This document shows, piece after piece, positions 55,285 through 63,933 of a stretch of DNA of 64,000 bases. Position 1 is the first letter of the stretch; each line of letters begins with the position of its first letter. Position numbers and translations under genes: made by a program. This DNA comes from Candidatus Heimdallarchaeota archaeon (GTDB lineage: Archaea > Asgardarchaeota > Heimdallarchaeia > Heimdallarchaeales > Kariarchaeaceae): assembly GCA_026702845.1 (NCBI GenBank), contig JADCLS010000018.1, forward strand, positions 1 through 64,000, read 5' to 3'. Under the pieces are notes generated by a model. That model had not been told where the DNA came from. It saw only the letters and a program-made list of their open reading frames with translations, and ran no database searches.

Positions 55285-55938
55285 ATGGAACTCATAGAGA
55301 AAGCGTTTTACAGTTATATAATTCTTGCAATAATAAGGTTTGTAGACCTTTTTACTCACATGATTAGTAATTTATTGAATATACCTGAAGTATTTGTTGT
55401 AGATACGAATATTACATTATCGGATTATGTAGTATATCTTATCTATGTCACTTTTCCTTCTCTAGTTGCCTTTTCCTTGGCTTATTTTTATTTCATAAGC
55501 AATAATTCTAAGTTGCAATTACCAAATATCAATAATTATACAATCTTTATGTGGCTCAGGATGGGATTATCGTATTTTTTGTCGATAAATCAAGTATCAA
55601 CTATTCTTCAATCATATGAAAATGAAGTATACATTCAACCAAATTTATTGCTGTATATGGTTTCAGATTTGCTATTAACTATTGTGGGAGGTTATTTTGT
55701 TCTAAAATTACCCTCTTTTCCATCATTAAAGGCAATTAAAATTATTTATTTTGTCGAAATTGTGGTTTTGCTTGTAATACAGATATCATTACCCATGCTA
55801 TTGGCATACAATAATTATTCAGATGAGGGATTTCGACTGTATTACATTATTAATACAATATATCAGATTACTTTTGATTTCTTAACCATTTATTATCTCA
55901 AGCGATTTATCATCGATGATTTAATGCTTAGATATTAG
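55285..55938 (+). CDS. Polytopic membrane protein, unknown
   Basis: A 217-residue protein with about six membrane helices (roughly 8-30, 45-70, 88-105, 125-143, 153-172, 182-206). It has few charged residues and no enzymatic motif I can name. It follows the YhhN-like gene on the same strand and overlaps the CPBP protease gene by 4 bases tail to tail. An AT-rich TATA-like tract (TATAATTAAAAAG) lies about 29 bases upstream of the ATG. Confidence 0.7.
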   Translation: MELIEKAFYSYIILAIIRFVDLFTHMISNLLNIPEVFVVDTNITLSDYVVYLIYVTFPSLVAFSLAYFYFISNNSKLQLPNINNYTIFMWLRMGLSYFLSINQVSTILQSYENEVYIQPNLLLYMVSDLLLTIVGGYFVLKLPSFPSLKAIKIIYFVEIVVLLVIQISLPMLLAYNNYSDEGFRLYYIINTIYQITFDFLTIYYLKRFIIDDLMLRY

Positions 55939-56951
55939 ATTCTCTGCAGAAATAAGGCCCATACCCAATCGATCAATGTATGTGAGAGGATAGCTGCGAA
56001 GAAACCACCTTTACGATAAGACCAGCCATAGGCCAATCCTGCAATGGTGGCAGAGAAGAGATAATGAGGAAAATACTGTGCAGTTTCATTGTTCCAGTGA
56101 GTAAGACCAAATAGAAATGATACTACTACTAAACCTGCCCAGTATTTTTTCTCATCTGGTAAAGTATACTGATCCATCTCATTTTGTAGTACTGCACGAA
56201 AAATGAACTCCTCCTGGATAGCAATGGTGAGCATGATACCAATAAATCCAACAATTATTTCCTCTAAACCAAGTTGTGGGTTCCATGAGAGGAAATGAGT
56301 GAGTAGCCCAAAGGGCACAATAATAACTGAAGCTGCGAGTGTCGCAATCTGAGCAAATTTTGCACTCTGTAGATTGGGTGTGATACCACGATCTAAAAAC
56401 ATATTCTGGTAATGTTGTATTCCTGATGTACGTCCAATGGTGATGAATCCTACTGCTGCCATCCATAATGAATTGAGAAGGTATCCCTCCTCAAGATTAT
56501 CGAATATAACACCGGTGCAACGATGATCGAACCCAATCCACAGGAGCAGGGCTGCAATAACGTTTAGTAATGATTTGATTTTTTTATCCTCTAATTTCTT
56601 GTGTTTTAGTATTTCTGGCAAAGAGGCTACGAAAAATGGGAGCACATACCAAAGTACGAATGCTAGTAATCCACCAAATCCAGCACCTGCAATCAGGAAT
56701 AGCAGATATGGGAAAATGACATAAAGGCCAAATACATACCAAATGCCATATTTTGAATTTTTCACCAGAAATGATATCTCAAATTTATGAATTGGGATAC
56801 CCATGGTAAAGATGGTCACAACCCACATGATCACAAGCAAGGTCACCACAATATTGGCAAGAACAGTCTCCTGTGGTGCAACCAGAAGGACAATTATAGC
56901 TAGGAGTATCGAGCTGATCAGGATGACCTGCATATCTTTAACAAGTTTCAT
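55935..56951 (-). CDS. CPBP family intramembrane metalloprotease (CAAX protease/Abi type)
   Basis: A 338-residue protein with about nine membrane helices. The family motifs occur in order near the C-terminus: Glu247-Glu248 in AIQEEFIFRAVLQ (EExxxR), then SFLFGLTHWNNE (FxxxH), then ILSHTLIDWVWALF (HxxxD). These form the intramembrane metal site of Rce1-type CAAX proteases and their prokaryotic relatives. In bacteria and archaea the substrates are mostly unknown; some protect against or process peptides. The first half carries extra helices not needed for activity. A TATA-like box (56971-56980) lies 25 bases from the ATG. Confidence 0.92.
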   Translation of the reverse strand: MKLVKDMQVILISSILLAIIVLLVAPQETVLANIVVTLLVIMWVVTIFTMGIPIHKFEISFLVKNSKYGIWYVFGLYVIFPYLLFLIAGAGFGGLLAFVLWYVLPFFVASLPEILKHKKLEDKKIKSLLNVIAALLLWIGFDHRCTGVIFDNLEEGYLLNSLWMAAVGFITIGRTSGIQHYQNMFLDRGITPNLQSAKFAQIATLAASVIIVPFGLLTHFLSWNPQLGLEEIIVGFIGIMLTIAIQEEFIFRAVLQNEMDQYTLPDEKKYWAGLVVVSFLFGLTHWNNETAQYFPHYLFSATIAGLAYGWSYRKGGFFAAILSHTLIDWVWALFLQRI

Positions 56952-56970
56952 AATTCTTTGATTGATTGTG

Positions 56971-56980
56971 ACTTTATATG
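56971..56980 (-). promoter_or_regulatory. TATA-like box of the CPBP protease gene
   Basis: CATATAAAGT on the minus strand, centred 25 bases before the ATG at 56951. Confidence 0.55.
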
Positions 56981-57110
56981 CCTATCTCACTCTAGGTAAG
57001 ATAAAGGAATCTGAGTGGATTGATTCATGATTGCTACATTTACTTGTGGTGTTATCAAAAAAATCCAGCTTGAGAATTAAACTAAAGAACTAATACAATA
57101 ACTTGAAACC

Positions 57111-57455
57111 ATGACACCAGAAAAAGATACTAGTGGGTTTATTGAAGAAAATCAGACTGTAATTGAGATTATGACGTATATCAGCGAAGACGATCACCTG
57201 ATATTGAAGGATACAAGCAGGGTGATTGTGACCAATAATGTCTTGGGAGACCTGTTGAAGGCACAGATGGAGTATATTGAGAAGAAAAAGAAAAAATCAC
57301 TGGAAAGTAGGTATAATACCAAATTGCAATTTGATTTCTACCTACCAAACAATCAGCACCAACCTCTACGAAAAGATATTAGCATTGAGGATATTCAAGA
57401 TGAATTGAATAAAACAGGCAAAAAACTCTTCATCATTGGATATTCAAGAATGTAA
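57111..57455 (+). CDS. Small hydrophilic protein, unknown
   Basis: A 114-residue soluble protein. Predicted strands (TVIEIMTYI, HLILKDTSRVIVTN, LQFDFYLP, KLFIIGYSR) alternate with a Lys-rich helix (EYIEKKKKKSLESRYN). The alternation is compatible with a small alpha/beta or ubiquitin-like fold, but no motif supports a family. It is the first of three plus-strand genes of unknown function (57111, 57574, 58160). Confidence 0.6.
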   Translation: MTPEKDTSGFIEENQTVIEIMTYISEDDHLILKDTSRVIVTNNVLGDLLKAQMEYIEKKKKKSLESRYNTKLQFDFYLPNNQHQPLRKDISIEDIQDELNKTGKKLFIIGYSRM

Positions 57456-57542
57456 TCGGTTTTGAAATTTGTCAAACCGGATTAGGGGTAAGAATTACCT
57501 ATATCTGAGAAAATGGCATAAAAATAGTTGCTAAGAGAAAGA

Positions 57543-57550
57543 GTATATAT
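57543..57550 (+). promoter_or_regulatory. TATA-like box of the 169-residue gene
   Basis: GTATATAT is centred 27 bases before the ATG at 57574. Confidence 0.55.
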
Positions 57551-57573
57551 TCAGAATTAGTAATATTATATTG

Positions 57574-58083
57574 ATGGAACAATTTCAGCAATTACAGCTC
57601 AAGTTGATTGAGAGGGAAAAAGAAAACAGCAAAGTAGAACAAAAGCAGGAATATTTCAATGATGTGGAATTCAAGATGAAACGCATCATCGAGCAAGATA
57701 CCCTTGATAAAATTGTCACATACATAGAATTTGCGGATTATATGAACAAACAACCCAATGAAGAGACGGCCTATGTGAATTTCATCTACATCGGAACGAC
57801 TGATGTACCTTGGAGTATGAAACTGCACCATGCAAAGGATGATAAATGGTTTTTTGATATACCATATTTTGAAGTTGAGGAATTCACAGGCCAAGTATTT
57901 ACCTCCTGCATATACAGAAGTATGCTTGATGAGATAATGGCCGAGTACTTCTCCAAACAGGAGATGTTCTACTACTTCCAGGAGAATATGATCAATAATT
58001 TCTTGAGATATTGTGGGAAAAGATGGGGAATTATGTTCACCGGGTATGATATCAATTTCCTTTTGGATAAGATGGAGAAGTAA
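57574..58083 (+). CDS. Soluble protein of 169 residues, unknown
   Basis: The ATG at 57574 follows a TATA-like box by 27 bases; the frame could also open at a TTG one codon earlier. The N-terminus is a coiled-coil-like helix (QFQQLQLKLIEREKENSK). The middle has beta strands (AYVNFIYIGTTDVPWSMKLHH), and the rest is helical with many aromatics (YFSKQEMFYYFQENMINNFLRY, shown for its character). There is no signal peptide. No known family was recognised. Confidence 0.65.
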   Translation: MEQFQQLQLKLIEREKENSKVEQKQEYFNDVEFKMKRIIEQDTLDKIVTYIEFADYMNKQPNEETAYVNFIYIGTTDVPWSMKLHHAKDDKWFFDIPYFEVEEFTGQVFTSCIYRSMLDEIMAEYFSKQEMFYYFQENMINNFLRYCGKRWGIMFTGYDINFLLDKMEK

Positions 58084-58159
58084 TCAGTGATATTGAATAG
58101 TTCTAATTTCGAATATTATCTACACCAAAGTATTAAACAGTTTATAGTATTTGTAGCCT

Positions 58160-58852
58160 ATGCAAGAACGTTATATCCCAATGGAAATGTTTCTTGCAAT
58201 AGCAAGTATTGATGAATCTGAAAAGCATAAATTCTTGATGGAGATCAAAGTCCTAGGTATTGAGCTCTCTAGAATTGATGCAATTGTAGACAAAAAGGAT
58301 ACACTACTTGGATATAAATTCAATAATATACAATTAATTCCTGGTAATTTACCTCTCCTGAAAGAAATCAAGATTTTTGAAGTTGAGGTTCTAAATTCAA
58401 GGATTTTTCCAGCACCAATCTTGGAGATGGAGAAATTGGAACAGTTGTTGATACGTAGATCTGAAATTGATGAGATACCCAATTCCATTGATACATTACA
58501 ACACCTACATACATTGAAATTGATTGCTGCCAAACTCTATTCATTACCTGACAGCTTGGCAAATTGTGGAAAACTTAGACAATTGAACCTGAGTTTTAAT
58601 AATTTCATAAATTGGCCAAAAATCATGTCAGGGATTAGTTCTCTAGTACATGCAGATTTCAGAGGTAATCTTATCAGATTTGATGAAACTTTTGCCTTAT
58701 CCAAAAATCTCAACCGTCTGGATCTTGATGGGCTTGTATTGCATAGAAAAGAAGAGATGGAGATCTTGAAGTCAAAAAAACAGAACACACAGATATATCT
58801 CACGAGTATGGGAAACGACGGTTTGAGTACCTATGAGATCTTACTCATGTAA
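58160..58852 (+). CDS. Leucine-rich-repeat protein (230 residues)
   Basis: A small cytosolic LRR protein. After a helical N-terminal part (about 1-45) there are five to six LRR units between about residues 65 and 200: NLPLLKEIKIFEVEV, MEKLEQLLIRRSEIDEIPNS, LQHLHTLKLIAAKLYSLPDS, CGKLRQLNLSFNNFINWP, ISSLVHADFRGNLI, KNLNRLDLDGLVL. Each has the LxxLxL consensus with a 23-residue period as in Ras-group LRRs. The ligand is unknown. It resembles the LRR part of the protein at 30795 but lacks the ParB-like domain. Confidence 0.8.
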   Translation: MQERYIPMEMFLAIASIDESEKHKFLMEIKVLGIELSRIDAIVDKKDTLLGYKFNNIQLIPGNLPLLKEIKIFEVEVLNSRIFPAPILEMEKLEQLLIRRSEIDEIPNSIDTLQHLHTLKLIAAKLYSLPDSLANCGKLRQLNLSFNNFINWPKIMSGISSLVHADFRGNLIRFDETFALSKNLNRLDLDGLVLHRKEEMEILKSKKQNTQIYLTSMGNDGLSTYEILLM

Positions 58853-58890
58853 CGAGAATACGTTATTCTTATGATGTACATAGGGATAGC

Positions 58891-58900
58891 AATTATATAG
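58891..58900 (+). promoter_or_regulatory. TATA-like box of the methyltransferase gene
   Basis: AATTATATAG, centred 25 bases upstream of the ATG at 58921. Confidence 0.5.
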
Positions 58901-58920
58901 GTGAGTTAGATAACTCAGCT

Positions 58921-59733
58921 ATGAATGAATTTGTAGATTCTAATAAAAAGCTGTGGGATGGCTACGCAGATGTGCATTTCAATACCCCAGATGCGTATGG
59001 CATAGAACAGCTAAGGGAGAAAGGTAATGTACTCAAATCCATTGAACAGGAAGAAGTAGGTAATGTGAAAGGAAAATCATTGTTGCATTTGCAATGTCAT
59101 ATTGGTATAGATACCCTTTCATGGGAGAAACTTGGTGCTAATTGCACAGGAGTAGATTTCTCACCCAAAGCCATTCACTATGCAACCCAGCTTAGTCAGG
59201 AGATGGGCCTTAATTCTACTTTTGTTTTATCAGATATCATGAAATTAGTTGAAAATTATCCTAATCTTGGAAGATACGACATAATCTTTCAATCATATGG
59301 TACCCTTTACTGGCTACCAGATATCAAACAATGGGCTCGAACAATCACATATTATCTCAAATCAGGTGGTTTCTTTTATATTGTTGATTCTCATCCCTCC
59401 GCACATATCTTTGATGAAGAGATGCATCCGGATCTGAAGGTGAAATTCAACTACTTTCATGATGATAAACCATTGTTCTTTGAGGAAGATGGTACATATG
59501 CCGTTTTAGATGCTAAATTGGAGTACAAGAAGGAGTATGGCTGGCAACATAGTTTATCAGATATTATTATGGCCTTACTTGATGAAGGATTGGAGCTAGA
59601 GTTTTTGCATGAACATGAAGTATGTGCCTGGAATATTTATCCCAATATGATTAAGGAGGGAGAATGGTGGGTGCTTCCAGACAATCATGCAAGATTACCT
59701 GCAATGTTTTCACTAAAAGTTAAGAAACCATAA
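58921..59733 (+). CDS. Class I SAM-dependent methyltransferase
   Basis: A 270-residue enzyme. Motif I is LLHLQCHIGIDTLSWEKLGA (about residues 55-74), where the usual GxGxG is replaced by QCHIGID. Next come TGVDFSPKAIHYA with the ribose-binding acidic Asp, SDIMKL, YDIIFQSYGTLYWLPDIKQW and SGGFFYIVDSHPSAH. The order is that of Methyltransf_11/25-type proteins, and the LQCHxGxD variant is shared by a known subgroup of small-molecule methyltransferases. The methyl acceptor is unknown. It is a stand-alone gene with its own TATA-like box. Confidence 0.9.
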   Translation: MNEFVDSNKKLWDGYADVHFNTPDAYGIEQLREKGNVLKSIEQEEVGNVKGKSLLHLQCHIGIDTLSWEKLGANCTGVDFSPKAIHYATQLSQEMGLNSTFVLSDIMKLVENYPNLGRYDIIFQSYGTLYWLPDIKQWARTITYYLKSGGFFYIVDSHPSAHIFDEEMHPDLKVKFNYFHDDKPLFFEEDGTYAVLDAKLEYKKEYGWQHSLSDIIMALLDEGLELEFLHEHEVCAWNIYPNMIKEGEWWVLPDNHARLPAMFSLKVKKP

Positions 59734-59853
59734 ATCGTGATTAATTAGTAAGAATTACTCTATTCTCGATATATAAAAAAATATCATTTCAATTGGAATA
59801 ACTAGAGACGCATTCTATACTATAGTGAGTTGTAATAGATCTTGATAGCAATA

Positions 59854-59862
59854 TTTATGATA
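59854..59862 (+). promoter_or_regulatory. TATA-like box before the GTG start of the zinc-rich protein
   Basis: TTTATGATA is centred 25 bases upstream of the GTG at 59883, which supports that unusual start. Confidence 0.4.
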
Positions 59863-59882
59863 AATTTATCCAAACTAGTGAT

Positions 59883-60629
59883 GTGAAGCCGATCTGGGAT
59901 TCTGTAGAATGGAAAGAAACAAGGGCCAGATTGCTCAAGGATCATTGTGAGGAATGTGGGAAAAGTGATGCTATTTTAATGCTTACCCATACAAAATCAG
60001 CACCATCAGCAAAAAGAGTGGGTAGAGAGATAAGGAATAGAAAAATCAAGGAATTACTTCAATCAAATGTTATCTCAGCATTCAATCCAGCAAATGATGA
60101 ATTTCTTAAGAATTCCTGCCCATCATGCAAATCCTTCTCACTTAGAGAAAGAAAGATGAAAAAACCTAGATATGTATGTAATACATGTACTGGAGCTTTT
60201 GAAGAGCCAGTATTAATTATTGATACTGATAATGTGAATTACCGAGCTCTTGAGCGAGAGTACTATTGGACTGCCCTTGAACCTTATAAGGTAGAAATAG
60301 ATCAGGAGTACAATAATCAAATGGAAAAAATTCGTCAATGGTACATTTCTGGTGAAGATACACGTACACTTTGTAAATCTTGTGCGTACAATTTGAGAAA
60401 GGGAAGGGTTCTATGTAAGCAATGTAAAGAGAAATATCATGATCCCCGATATGAGGTTTGCTTCAACTGTAACAGTAGTGAGTGCAATCGTTGTGGAAAA
60501 CGCATCTTAAAGGGTCATATATGTGAATGTGATTCGAAAGATGAAAAACAATGTAAATTCTGTGGACAAATAGTACAATCTGAAGAAATAGAGGTATGTG
60601 ATAGCTGTGTACTGGCAGGAAAATGGTAA
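59883..60629 (+). CDS. Zinc-ribbon-rich protein with split HNH-like motif
   Basis: A 248-residue protein with 24 Cys. The beginning, WDSVEWKETRARLLKDH (first 20 residues), CEECG and LMLTHTKS, looks like the first half of an HNH nuclease fold. An insert holds a zinc ribbon (CPSCKSF and CNTCTGAF). RTLCKSCAYNLRKGR then looks like the HNH second half, followed by more CxxC pairs (CKQC, CFNC, CNRCGKR, CKFCG, CDSC). The start is a GTG; no ATG fits. HNH proteins cut DNA or bind it through zinc, but the catalytic residues cannot be confirmed here, so a purely structural role is equally possible. It ends 23 bases from the convergent beta-helix gene. Confidence 0.65.
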   Translation: MKPIWDSVEWKETRARLLKDHCEECGKSDAILMLTHTKSAPSAKRVGREIRNRKIKELLQSNVISAFNPANDEFLKNSCPSCKSFSLRERKMKKPRYVCNTCTGAFEEPVLIIDTDNVNYRALEREYYWTALEPYKVEIDQEYNNQMEKIRQWYISGEDTRTLCKSCAYNLRKGRVLCKQCKEKYHDPRYEVCFNCNSSECNRCGKRILKGHICECDSKDEKQCKFCGQIVQSEEIEVCDSCVLAGKW

Positions 60630-60652
60630 TCTTGCTCTTGAGGTTAAATTGA

Positions 60653-62251
60653 TTACTTTTTCTTCTTTTTAGTTGGTGGTTTTTTACTCGTTTTCTTTTT
60701 TGGATTTTTTGTAGGTATCTTTTTGTTTTTGGCTCTATTGATAATTATCATGATGATAACACCAATTCCAACTCCAGCACCAATGAGCAGCAAGGGATTC
60801 TGTTCAAATAAATTATCTAGAAATCCCGCGGATGAATTTGATTGATTAGTATCAGGATCATCAGTTACTGATGTAGTATCAGTTTCAGTTGTAGATACAA
60901 TTACTGCTTTAATGATTAAGCTAGTTTTCAAACTACTTGTATATCCCTCCACATCATTAACTGTTAGATTTAATTCATAATATCCCACTGCAAGCGAAGG
61001 AGTATAACTAATGCTTTCTTTGTAATTACCAGAGGCCACAACTGTTTCATTAGCTTTCAAGGTATAAGTTGTGGGTCGAACCTCATCAATTGACCATTCT
61101 ATGGCATATTCCTCACCAATAGTCATCTCAAGGTCACCAGGTGAGGTGATAATGGGTGCATCAAAATCTTCAGGATCCATCAAGGGATAATTATCGATTA
61201 TATCACCATTTCCAAAATTGCTATAAGGTACATCTCCTATCCCATCTCCATTGACATCATAACTCGAATTTCCTATCCCAGGGTAATCGTCGTAATAGTT
61301 TCCATACTCACCATTATCAAAATCATTATCATTATACACCAGATTGTCTCCAATACTGGCCACAGACCCTGAGAAATTTAGGAATGAATTCTTATAGACA
61401 AGTATTGCATGGGCATAAGCATCAACTGTAATGGCTGTTGTAAAACCAGAAAATACAGATTTTGATATTGTGGCATTCTCACCTACCTCAATATGGATAG
61501 GATAGAAGACCTCAGTAAAGGTATTGTAGGCAATTTGAATATTTGATGAGCCTTGGTAATGAACAGCTTTAGAATTGATATCAGAGAATATATTCTGATT
61601 TAAACTTGAAGATTGAACTGAATTAAAATCAATAACTGGATTAGATCGAGAATAATTACTGAAATTATTAGAATAAAATTCAATTGAATTCACACTTTGA
61701 AAAGCAAGACTGCAATTTTCAAATATGTTACCATTAAAACTATACTCTACACCATTAGAAGACCCAATATCAAGATTTTTAAAAGAATTATCACTTACCT
61801 CCAAAGTAGCAACTTCATTCAACATAAGCCCAAAACCCATTTGATTAAATATATTTCCGGACATTTTGATATCATTGCCTGTAAATATTACAATAGCAGC
61901 TAAATCGGTGAACGTGGAATTAATTATTGATACATGGCTCACACTTTCTAGTCTAATAGCTATTTGTGCTACTCCTTGTATCCCAATGAAATCACAATCT
62001 ATAATCTGAAAGTATAGGTCAGTATTCTTGAGGTATATTAGTGATTGATCAGATGCAGAAGCATTGATCTGTTGGTCTGAGAGTATGATTGGGTTTTCCT
62101 GTGTTCCATTTCCTTGTAGAGAATTATCAACAGCAAAATCTAGTAGATCTTGATTTGATTCTATCAATATTGGACCCAAATTCGAATTTACTTGAATGAT
62201 AGGGACAACCCCCAAAACTATTAAAAAAATAACTAATTTTGATAAGCGCAC
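60653..62251 (-). CDS. Exported NosD-like beta-helix protein with Lys-rich tail
   Basis: A 532-residue surface protein. The signal peptide is MRLSKLVIFLIVLGVVPIIQVNS, from a GTG start. Residues about 30-340 are right-handed beta-helix repeats (VSIINSTFTDL, DIKMSGNIFNQM, IEFYSNNFSNY, IQIAYNTFTEV). They end in the NosD signature GNYYDDYPGIGNSSYDVNG with DGIGDVPY and DNYPLMDPED. An Ig-like domain (about 365-450, ITSPGDLEMTIGEEYAIEW) resembles that of the protein at 35064-37901. A membrane helix (about 485-505) precedes a tail of Lys, Pro and Thr ending KKKKK. A TATA-like box at 62271-62280 is 24 bases from the GTG. Confidence 0.88.
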   Translation of the reverse strand: MRLSKLVIFLIVLGVVPIIQVNSNLGPILIESNQDLLDFAVDNSLQGNGTQENPIILSDQQINASASDQSLIYLKNTDLYFQIIDCDFIGIQGVAQIAIRLESVSHVSIINSTFTDLAAIVIFTGNDIKMSGNIFNQMGFGLMLNEVATLEVSDNSFKNLDIGSSNGVEYSFNGNIFENCSLAFQSVNSIEFYSNNFSNYSRSNPVIDFNSVQSSSLNQNIFSDINSKAVHYQGSSNIQIAYNTFTEVFYPIHIEVGENATISKSVFSGFTTAITVDAYAHAILVYKNSFLNFSGSVASIGDNLVYNDNDFDNGEYGNYYDDYPGIGNSSYDVNGDGIGDVPYSNFGNGDIIDNYPLMDPEDFDAPIITSPGDLEMTIGEEYAIEWSIDEVRPTTYTLKANETVVASGNYKESISYTPSLAVGYYELNLTVNDVEGYTSSLKTSLIIKAVIVSTTETDTTSVTDDPDTNQSNSSAGFLDNLFEQNPLLLIGAGVGIGVIIMIIINRAKNKKIPTKNPKKKTSKKPPTKKKKK

Positions 62252-62270
62252 AGGAAATATAATTCACTTC

Positions 62271-62280
62271 TCTATAAATG
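62271..62280 (-). promoter_or_regulatory. TATA-like box of the NosD-like gene
   Basis: CATTTATAGA on the minus strand, centred 24 bases from the GTG at 62251. It favours that GTG as a leaderless start. Confidence 0.5.
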
Positions 62281-62470
62281 CCTTCTTAGGACTTTTTGGC
62301 AAAAAGAAAGAATCAATACTTGAAAAAACCATATTCTTAATTCATGCGTATTGACATCCAAAGAATGAAATATTCCATCACCAAATCCAAGCCAAATTTC
62401 TGTGATAAATGCAGCAAAATCATCAAGTAATTGTAAGAATTCAATTATTATATTACGGTGGATATTGATC

Positions 62471-63436
62471 ATGACGTATTTTCTAAAACGACTATATTTT
62501 GGTTTTCTTGCATTCACTATTGTCGAGATCCTGGCAGGATCTTCACCAAATTGGATAATTCAACCATGGACATATTTTGTTACCATCCCTCTCTATACAT
62601 TGCATTTTCTTTTCTTTATCTCTTTGGCTATTCGTTACCAAAAGACTACCCTGAAAGAATTGTACCTTTTCGGGATCATTATCGGTCTTTATGAGACCTG
62701 GATAACCAAGGTGATCTGGAGTGGATATGGCCATGATGGTAATTTCGCATTGGGATCAGTATTAGGTATGGGTATACAGGAAACTTTGTTACTAACATTA
62801 TTCTGGCATCCATTACTCGCCTTTGTATTTCCTCTAGTTATTATCAACTCCTACCTTTACAATGTGGAATCCTCACATTTATTTCCTGATCTCTATTGGT
62901 TAACTACTGATCAGAAGAATGCCAAGCTATTACGATATTCAATATTTATTTTTGGGGTATTGATTTTAGCAGCAAATGGAGGTAACCCCATTACTGTTTT
63001 GATAACTGCAGTACCTAACCTTATTCTTCTATATCTTGGGAAACGGTTACTCTTCAAGGAACAGGGAACAGAAGCATTGGAAGAAGCTCTTTACTCACGA
63101 GGTATGAGCTTCAAAGTCATTTCATTTCTGCTGGCCTTTCTCTATATCGTGACCTTCATTTTCATCTTTCCTGAACATATTCCTGGATATACTACTATAT
63201 TGGTTACTATTGCGTATTATCTTGTATTCATCTATTTTCTGGTGAAAGCTAAGCCGTATGAAGGGCATCAGATGTACGAAACCAAAATTAACTGGTTCAA
63301 ATGGTACTCGATTATGTTTATTTTTGCTGCTTTGTTCTCCCTAATTATTCCAGTAGTAATGGTACTATTTATCATAATTATAATTCTGCAAATACCATTT
63401 TCAGTCTATGTTGCATACATTATGATCAGAAGATAA
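62471..63436 (+). CDS. Polytopic membrane protein (321 residues), unknown
   Basis: A membrane protein with about eight or nine helices. The ATG at 62471 begins right before the first helix (MTYFLKRLYFGFLAFTIVEI); the frame also opens at a GTG at 62402, which would add 23 hydrophilic residues. Features are a conserved-looking loop YETWITKVIWSGYGHDGN after the third helix, a charged loop near residues 195-220, and a C-terminus of two tightly spaced helices ending MIRR. No transporter or enzyme motif is recognised. It is divergent from the NosD-like gene. Confidence 0.75.
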   Translation: MTYFLKRLYFGFLAFTIVEILAGSSPNWIIQPWTYFVTIPLYTLHFLFFISLAIRYQKTTLKELYLFGIIIGLYETWITKVIWSGYGHDGNFALGSVLGMGIQETLLLTLFWHPLLAFVFPLVIINSYLYNVESSHLFPDLYWLTTDQKNAKLLRYSIFIFGVLILAANGGNPITVLITAVPNLILLYLGKRLLFKEQGTEALEEALYSRGMSFKVISFLLAFLYIVTFIFIFPEHIPGYTTILVTIAYYLVFIYFLVKAKPYEGHQMYETKINWFKWYSIMFIFAALFSLIIPVVMVLFIIIIILQIPFSVYVAYIMIRR

Positions 63437-63465
63437 ATAGAATGAATTTGTGATCAAATGTTCTA

Positions 63466-63933
63466 TTATTGATAACTAGTATATTTTGAGACCCATTCTA
63501 ATAGTTTTTCCATTTCAATATTTTCTTTAACCAAATCAAAAAATCGATGGAGCTTATGGATTTCATTCTTAGGATATTTTTTCTTGAATCTCGATTTTCT
63601 GTTTAATAAACCAAGCTTGTCCAAATCGATTTTGTTCTTTCTAGCAATGTTGTGCCACCAAACCTCCAAATTATTTGGAATGATTATAATGAATTTCTCG
63701 TTATTCTTATTCTTGAGTAGTTGTAAATTGAACGCAACATCTATCAAATCAAAATCGTTCATCAATGGGTGTTTTTCATTGTAATCTTCATCAATAACAC
63801 CTAAACCGACTTTCTCATTAAATAAATCATGTAATACTTGTGATTTAGATCCTGAATGGACAATATCGCTTTTCGCTATCGAGGAGCAATATTTAATCAT
63901 TTCAATATCATTATAACATTCTAAGAAAATCAT
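63466..63933 (-). CDS. TOPRIM-like protein, possibly partner of an ATPase
   Basis: A 155-residue soluble protein. MIFLECYNDIEMIKYCSS looks like strand 1 and helix 1 of a TOPRIM domain, with Glu5 at the place of the conserved acidic residue. LGVIDEDYNE (about residues 44-53) would be the DxD pair. A strand-rich middle (KFIIIIPNNLEVWW) and a basic region (NRKSRFKKKYPKNE) follow. Its ATG overlaps the stop codon of the upstream gene by ATGA, so both are made together. In OLD, Gabija-like and related systems a TOPRIM protein is joined to or paired with an ABC-type ATPase. Here the partner is almost entirely outside the window, so this is a suggestion. Confidence 0.55.
   Translation of the reverse strand: MIFLECYNDIEMIKYCSSIAKSDIVHSGSKSQVLHDLFNEKVGLGVIDEDYNEKHPLMNDFDLIDVAFNLQLLKNKNNEKFIIIIPNNLEVWWHNIARKNKIDLDKLGLLNRKSRFKKKYPKNEIHKLHRFFDLVKENIEMEKLLEWVSKYTSYQ

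Noticed and set aside
62272..62472. Minus-strand frame of about 66 residues starting opposite the ATG at 62471
   Set aside because: The translation (FLQLLDDFAAFITEIWLGFG) looks protein-like, but it has no Shine-Dalgarno site or fitting TATA box, and its start overlaps that of the membrane protein gene. Left out, though a comparison with relatives could revive it.
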